A DNA stretch of 64,000 bases from Salinibacterium xinjiangense (lineage in GTDB: Bacteria > Actinomycetota > Actinomycetes > Actinomycetales > Microbacteriaceae): assembly GCF_014645015.1 (NCBI RefSeq), contig NZ_BMLC01000001.1, positions 1,254,585 to 1,318,584 on the forward strand. The letters are read 5' to 3'. Below the pieces are notes generated by a model that saw only the letters and a list, made by a program, of their open reading frames with translations, was not told the DNA's origin and ran no database searches. Positions 60,938 through 64,000 of the stretch are shown here, in pieces (within the stretch, counting starts at the first letter, position 1; each line of letters starts with the position of its first letter). Position numbers and translations under genes: made by a program.

Positions 60938-62544
60938 GCGAGACCGCACAGCCCGACCGCAGACGCTGGATCGGTCTCATCTTCATCAGCGTCGCCGTTG
61001 CCCTGATCATCGTCGACTCGACGATCGTCAACGTCGCGATCCCCTCGATCGTCGACGAGCTCGGCATCACCTCGACCCAGGTGCAGTGGGTGCAGGAGAG
61101 CTACACGCTCGTGTTCGCCTCGCTGCTGCTCGTGTTCGGCACGCTCGCCGACCGGTTCGGCCGCCGCCGGGTGCTGCTCATCGGCGTCGTCGTTTTCGCC
61201 CTCGCCTCGATCCTGGCCGCGCTGTCGTCCAGTGGTGACCTGCTGATCGCCTCACGACTCGTGCAGGGAGTCGGTGGCGCCATGATCCTTCCCTCATCAC
61301 TGTCGATCATCAACTCCACATTCCGTGGCAAGGAGCGCGCGATAGCGTTCGCGGTCTGGGGCTCGACCATCGGAGGCATGGCGGCCGTCGGCCCCCTGCT
61401 CGGCGGCTGGCTGACCACCTACTTCTCCTGGCGCTGGGCCTTCGGCATCAACGTGCCGCTCGGCGTGATCATCGTCATCGGCGTGCTGGTGTTCGCCCTC
61501 GAATCCCGCGAGCCTGGTGCGCCCGGACGAGTGGATATCGTGGGTGCCGCGCTGTCTGTTGTACTCTTCGCTTCCCTCGTCTTCGGGCTCATCGAAGGCC
61601 GGACCTTCGGCTGGTTCTTCAGCGACACCCCGCCCTCGTTCTGGAGCTTCGAGGTCTCACCGATCCCGTTCGTCTTCGCCCTGACTCTGGTCTCCCTCGT
61701 GGCGTTCATCGCGTGGGGCCTGCGCCGTGAGCGGGCTGGCCAGTCAACGATGCTCGCATTCGGGCTGCTGCGCATCTCCTCCTTCCGCAACGGAAACATC
61801 GCCGCGATGATCGTCTCGCTCGGCGAGTTCGGCATCATTCTCTCCCTGCCACTCTGGCTGCAGAACGTGCTCGGCTACGACGCGCTTCAGACCGGGCTGG
61901 TCATCCTCGCCCTCGCGATCGGTTCATTCGTGGCCAGTGGATTCGCCGGCGCTTTCGGCAACCGCATCGCGCCCGTGCTGATCGTGCAAGTGGGCATCGT
62001 CGCCGAGATCGTGGGAGTCGTGATGGTTGCGCTCTCCATCAGCCCTGAAGCTCAGTGGTGGCAGATCGTGCCCGGCCTCTTCGTCTACGGTTTCGGCGTC
62101 GGAAGTGCGACCGCCCAACTGACGGGAGTCGTGCTGATGGATGTTCCGGTCGAGCAGAGTGGGCAGGGTTCTGGCACACAGTCGACGGCCCGGCAGGTCG
62201 GCTCAGCGCTCGGCATCGCCATCCTCGGAACCATCCTGTTCGCCTCACTCGGGGCTGGGCTCACGGCCAGGCTTGACGATCGGCCCGAGATCCCGCAGGC
62301 GGTACGCACCCAGATCGTGGATGCCGTCGTCGACTCGGCCGGCACAGCGATCCCCGGGCTCGACGCACAGTCTCCGGATGCCGCTGCTGACGCTCGCGCC
62401 GCCTTCAGCGACTCGACCCGGTATGCGGCCCTCGCAGCCGCCGGCTTCCTCGCGCTCGGCTTCCTCGCCACCCTCAGGCTCGGCGGGGCCCCCTCCGCGC
62501 AGCGGGAACAGCGAGAGCAGCGGGAGAAGCAGCAGCAGGGCTGA
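60934..62544 (+). CDS. MFS transporter of the DHA2 (14-helix) drug-efflux type
   Basis: A protein of 536 residues. DSTIVNVAIPSIVDELGITS near residue 28 (motif D1 region), motif A in GTLADRFGRRRVLL near 70, and a total of about 14 helices identify the EmrB/QacA family of proton-driven multidrug exporters. A Gln/Arg/Glu tail (REQREQREKQQQG) ends the protein. It is translationally coupled to the TspO-like gene and under the same MarR operator. Confidence 0.92.
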   Translation: MSETAQPDRRRWIGLIFISVAVALIIVDSTIVNVAIPSIVDELGITSTQVQWVQESYTLVFASLLLVFGTLADRFGRRRVLLIGVVVFALASILAALSSSGDLLIASRLVQGVGGAMILPSSLSIINSTFRGKERAIAFAVWGSTIGGMAAVGPLLGGWLTTYFSWRWAFGINVPLGVIIVIGVLVFALESREPGAPGRVDIVGAALSVVLFASLVFGLIEGRTFGWFFSDTPPSFWSFEVSPIPFVFALTLVSLVAFIAWGLRRERAGQSTMLAFGLLRISSFRNGNIAAMIVSLGEFGIILSLPLWLQNVLGYDALQTGLVILALAIGSFVASGFAGAFGNRIAPVLIVQVGIVAEIVGVVMVALSISPEAQWWQIVPGLFVYGFGVGSATAQLTGVVLMDVPVEQSGQGSGTQSTARQVGSALGIAILGTILFASLGAGLTARLDDRPEIPQAVRTQIVDAVVDSAGTAIPGLDAQSPDAAADARAAFSDSTRYAALAAAGFLALGFLATLRLGGAPSAQREQREQREKQQQG

Positions 62545-62783
62545 GCCTTCCGGAGAACCGGAGGAGGCAGCCGCACGAAGGTGGTGGAAAGCCGCACCGA
62601 GGTCGAACCATCGTCCCGGTCGCGGATCGACCTCAACCGCCCGGACTACGGTCGAGACCACCTTGCCCTCCTCGCCCACACCCCACGTGGTGAGGTGCGG
62701 CAATGACATCTTCGGCGGCACGCTGAGCATGCTTTTGCCGCACCTGAGCCCGTGGACGGCGATGGGTGGGGTGCGGCCGGTGC

Positions 62784-63494
62784 CTAGTGGCGGCCGCGGC
62801 GGCGGAAGACGCGGCGCACACGCTCCGCAACGTTCGCAGGCGGCGGCTCGTTGTATTCGTGGGCAAACTCCTGGCCGCTCATGCGCTGGATCCCCTCCAT
62901 CACATCGTCGGTGGCGGTGCGACGTGCGCGCCCGGAGGTGGCCGGCCCGTGAGCGGCCAGATCCATCGGGGGCCCGAACTCGACGGTCACCTGCGCCAGC
63001 CGAACCCACTTCGCGCCGGGGGGCTGAAGGTTCTCGGTGCCGGTCAGCGCGACGGGGATGACGACACTGCCTGCGGTGAGCGCCAGCCAAGCGACGCCGG
63101 TGCGGCCGCGGTAGAGCCGGCCGTCGCGAGAGCGCGTGCCCTCCGGGTAGATCGCGAAGGCGCCGCCATCCTGCAGCACCTTGAGTCCGCTGTCGAGCGC
63201 CTCCTGCGCGGCGTGGCCGGCGCCACGCTCGACGGGGATCGCCCCGATTCCGGAGAAGAAAGAACGCGACAGCCACCCCTTGAGCCCGGTGCCGGTGAAG
63301 TACTCGGACTTCGCGAGAAAGGAGATGGAACGCGGCGCGACCAGCGTCACCACCACACTGTCGATGAACGAGAGGTGGTTGCTGGCCATGAGCACCGCCC
63401 CGGATCTTGGCACATTGCTCTTACCGAGGATGCGCGGGCGAAACACCAGCCGTGCGACCGGCGCGAAGAACGCCCGAGCCATGAATTTGATCAT
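62784..63494 (-). CDS. 1-Acylglycerol-3-phosphate O-acyltransferase (PlsC family)
   Basis: A protein of 236 residues, membrane-associated. Motif I NHLSFID (His and Asp) lies near residue 38, motif III YPEGTRSRDG near 117, and GAIPVERGAGH between them. This acylates lysophosphatidic acid in phospholipid synthesis or a related acceptor. It is followed by a basic C-terminus (RRVFRRRGRH). The 240 bp between it and the convergent MFS gene hold nothing recognisable. Confidence 0.88.
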   Translation of the reverse strand: MIKFMARAFFAPVARLVFRPRILGKSNVPRSGAVLMASNHLSFIDSVVVTLVAPRSISFLAKSEYFTGTGLKGWLSRSFFSGIGAIPVERGAGHAAQEALDSGLKVLQDGGAFAIYPEGTRSRDGRLYRGRTGVAWLALTAGSVVIPVALTGTENLQPPGAKWVRLAQVTVEFGPPMDLAAHGPATSGRARRTATDDVMEGIQRMSGQEFAHEYNEPPPANVAERVRRVFRRRGRH

Positions 63495-63504
63495 CGGGTC
63501 AAGC

Positions 63505-64000
63505 CTAGGCGCGTAGGCCCTTTATGAGGCTCTTCTCGTCGACCGGCAATGTGCCCGCGTCACGCCGTGCACGGTAGTAGTCCCGCGCCTCGGCCTGGCG
63601 CGCCTTCTCTTCACCGAGGGCGATCGGCGCGCCGATGTGCTCGGCGGTGAATTCGAACGCAGCGACCAGGTCGAGCGCGTGCACACGAAGTCGCGGCAGC
63701 AAGCGGTCGTCGATGTACGACGTGATCGCCTGAGCCCGTCTGCCCGAAATGCGACCGTGAATGAGATACCACGCAGCATTCTTCTCGATGAGGGACAGGC
63801 CGAACAGATCGCGAAGCCAGGTGAGCACCTGCCTGGTGCCGGCATCCTCGATCGCGTTCACGCCGTCGGTGAAGGCCTCCCACTGCAGTAACTCACCATG
63901 GGCCCGCGCCGCTTCGATGAGCGCGTTCTGGTTGGAGTTGAAGAGAGCAGCAGCCTCAACCTTCGAGAGCCGTGATGCCGGGCGGAGTCGACCGGCGATC
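63505..64000 (-). CDS. Acyl-CoA oxidase, C-terminal part (5' end outside the window)
   Basis: About 164 residues are visible. SKVEAAALFNSNQNALIEAA, then RAHGELLQWEAFTDGV, VLTWLRDLFGLSLIEKNAAWYL and LRVHALDLVAAFEFTAEHIG match the C-terminal helical domain of peroxisomal-type acyl-CoA oxidases/dehydrogenases. It would start long-chain fatty-acid beta-oxidation. The frame is open to the window edge. It lies 10 bp from the PlsC gene on the same strand. Confidence 0.82.
   Translation of the reverse strand, partial: IAGRLRPASRLSKVEAAALFNSNQNALIEAARAHGELLQWEAFTDGVNAIEDAGTRQVLTWLRDLFGLSLIEKNAAWYLIHGRISGRRAQAITSYIDDRLLPRLRVHALDLVAAFEFTAEHIGAPIALGEEKARQAEARDYYRARRDAGTLPVDEKSLIKGLRA

Overview
The window is a high-GC actinobacterial chromosome segment, most likely from the family Microbacteriaceae. 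The signs are the lysS-clpC and ftsH-folE-folP-folB-folK-DUF3180-PH-PH-DUF2520-panC gene orders, ClgR-type control of clpC, frequent GTG starts with ATGA/GTGA overlaps, DUF2510, and a DUF7882-type protein. No species can be named from sequence alone. Most of the window is ordinary, densely packed core genome.

Layout. 1-4456: branched-chain acyl-CoA (valine) catabolism on the minus strand, diverging from etfBA across a double palindromic operator. 4528-10745: an SDR, two membrane-protein groups, a DNA-binding protein made of a lone LysR-type HTH with a basic tail, and a sugar isomerase/dehydrogenase pair preceded by a 20-codon ORF. 10821-12744: a MarR-regulated NAD(P)-binding operon. 12.75-20.77 kb: a decayed accessory island with three partial tyrosine-integrase 3' ends, an IS256-type relic, broken VOC and transketolase genes, and a few intact passengers (SnoaL-like protein, alkyladenine DNA glycosylase, DUF488, flavin monooxygenase). 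It abuts the 3' end of tRNA-Ser(CGA).

20.9-35.8 kb: SGNH hydrolase, radA, pabC-like aminotransferase, ArgA-type acetyltransferase, clpC, then three very small membrane proteins overlapped or closely spaced behind lysS, then panC. 35.8-45 kb: PH-domain proteins, the folate operon, ftsH, hpt and tilS, diverging from ppa across a perfect 16-bp palindrome. 45-48.3 kb: two secreted peptidoglycan hydrolases and a tRNA-Glu/Asp/Phe cluster.

48.4-52.6 kb: a four-gene MetQ-MetN-MetI-flavin monooxygenase operon, probably for organosulfur import and cleavage. 53-64 kb: carbonic anhydrase, a DUF7882 mini-cluster, a GAF domain reading in frame into an alcohol dehydrogenase, TerC, MOSC, an internally deleted zinc metallopeptidase, a MarR-TspO-like-MFS locus, plsC and a partial acyl-CoA oxidase.

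No CRISPR array, complete prophage or recognisable defence system was seen. The best candidates for undescribed biology are the lysS-linked micro-membrane proteins, the TspO-like/MFS coupled operon, the Met-type importer with its monooxygenase, the HTH protein with a histone-H1-like tail, and the GAF-dehydrogenase read-through. All functions are inferred by reading the sequence; no database search was run.
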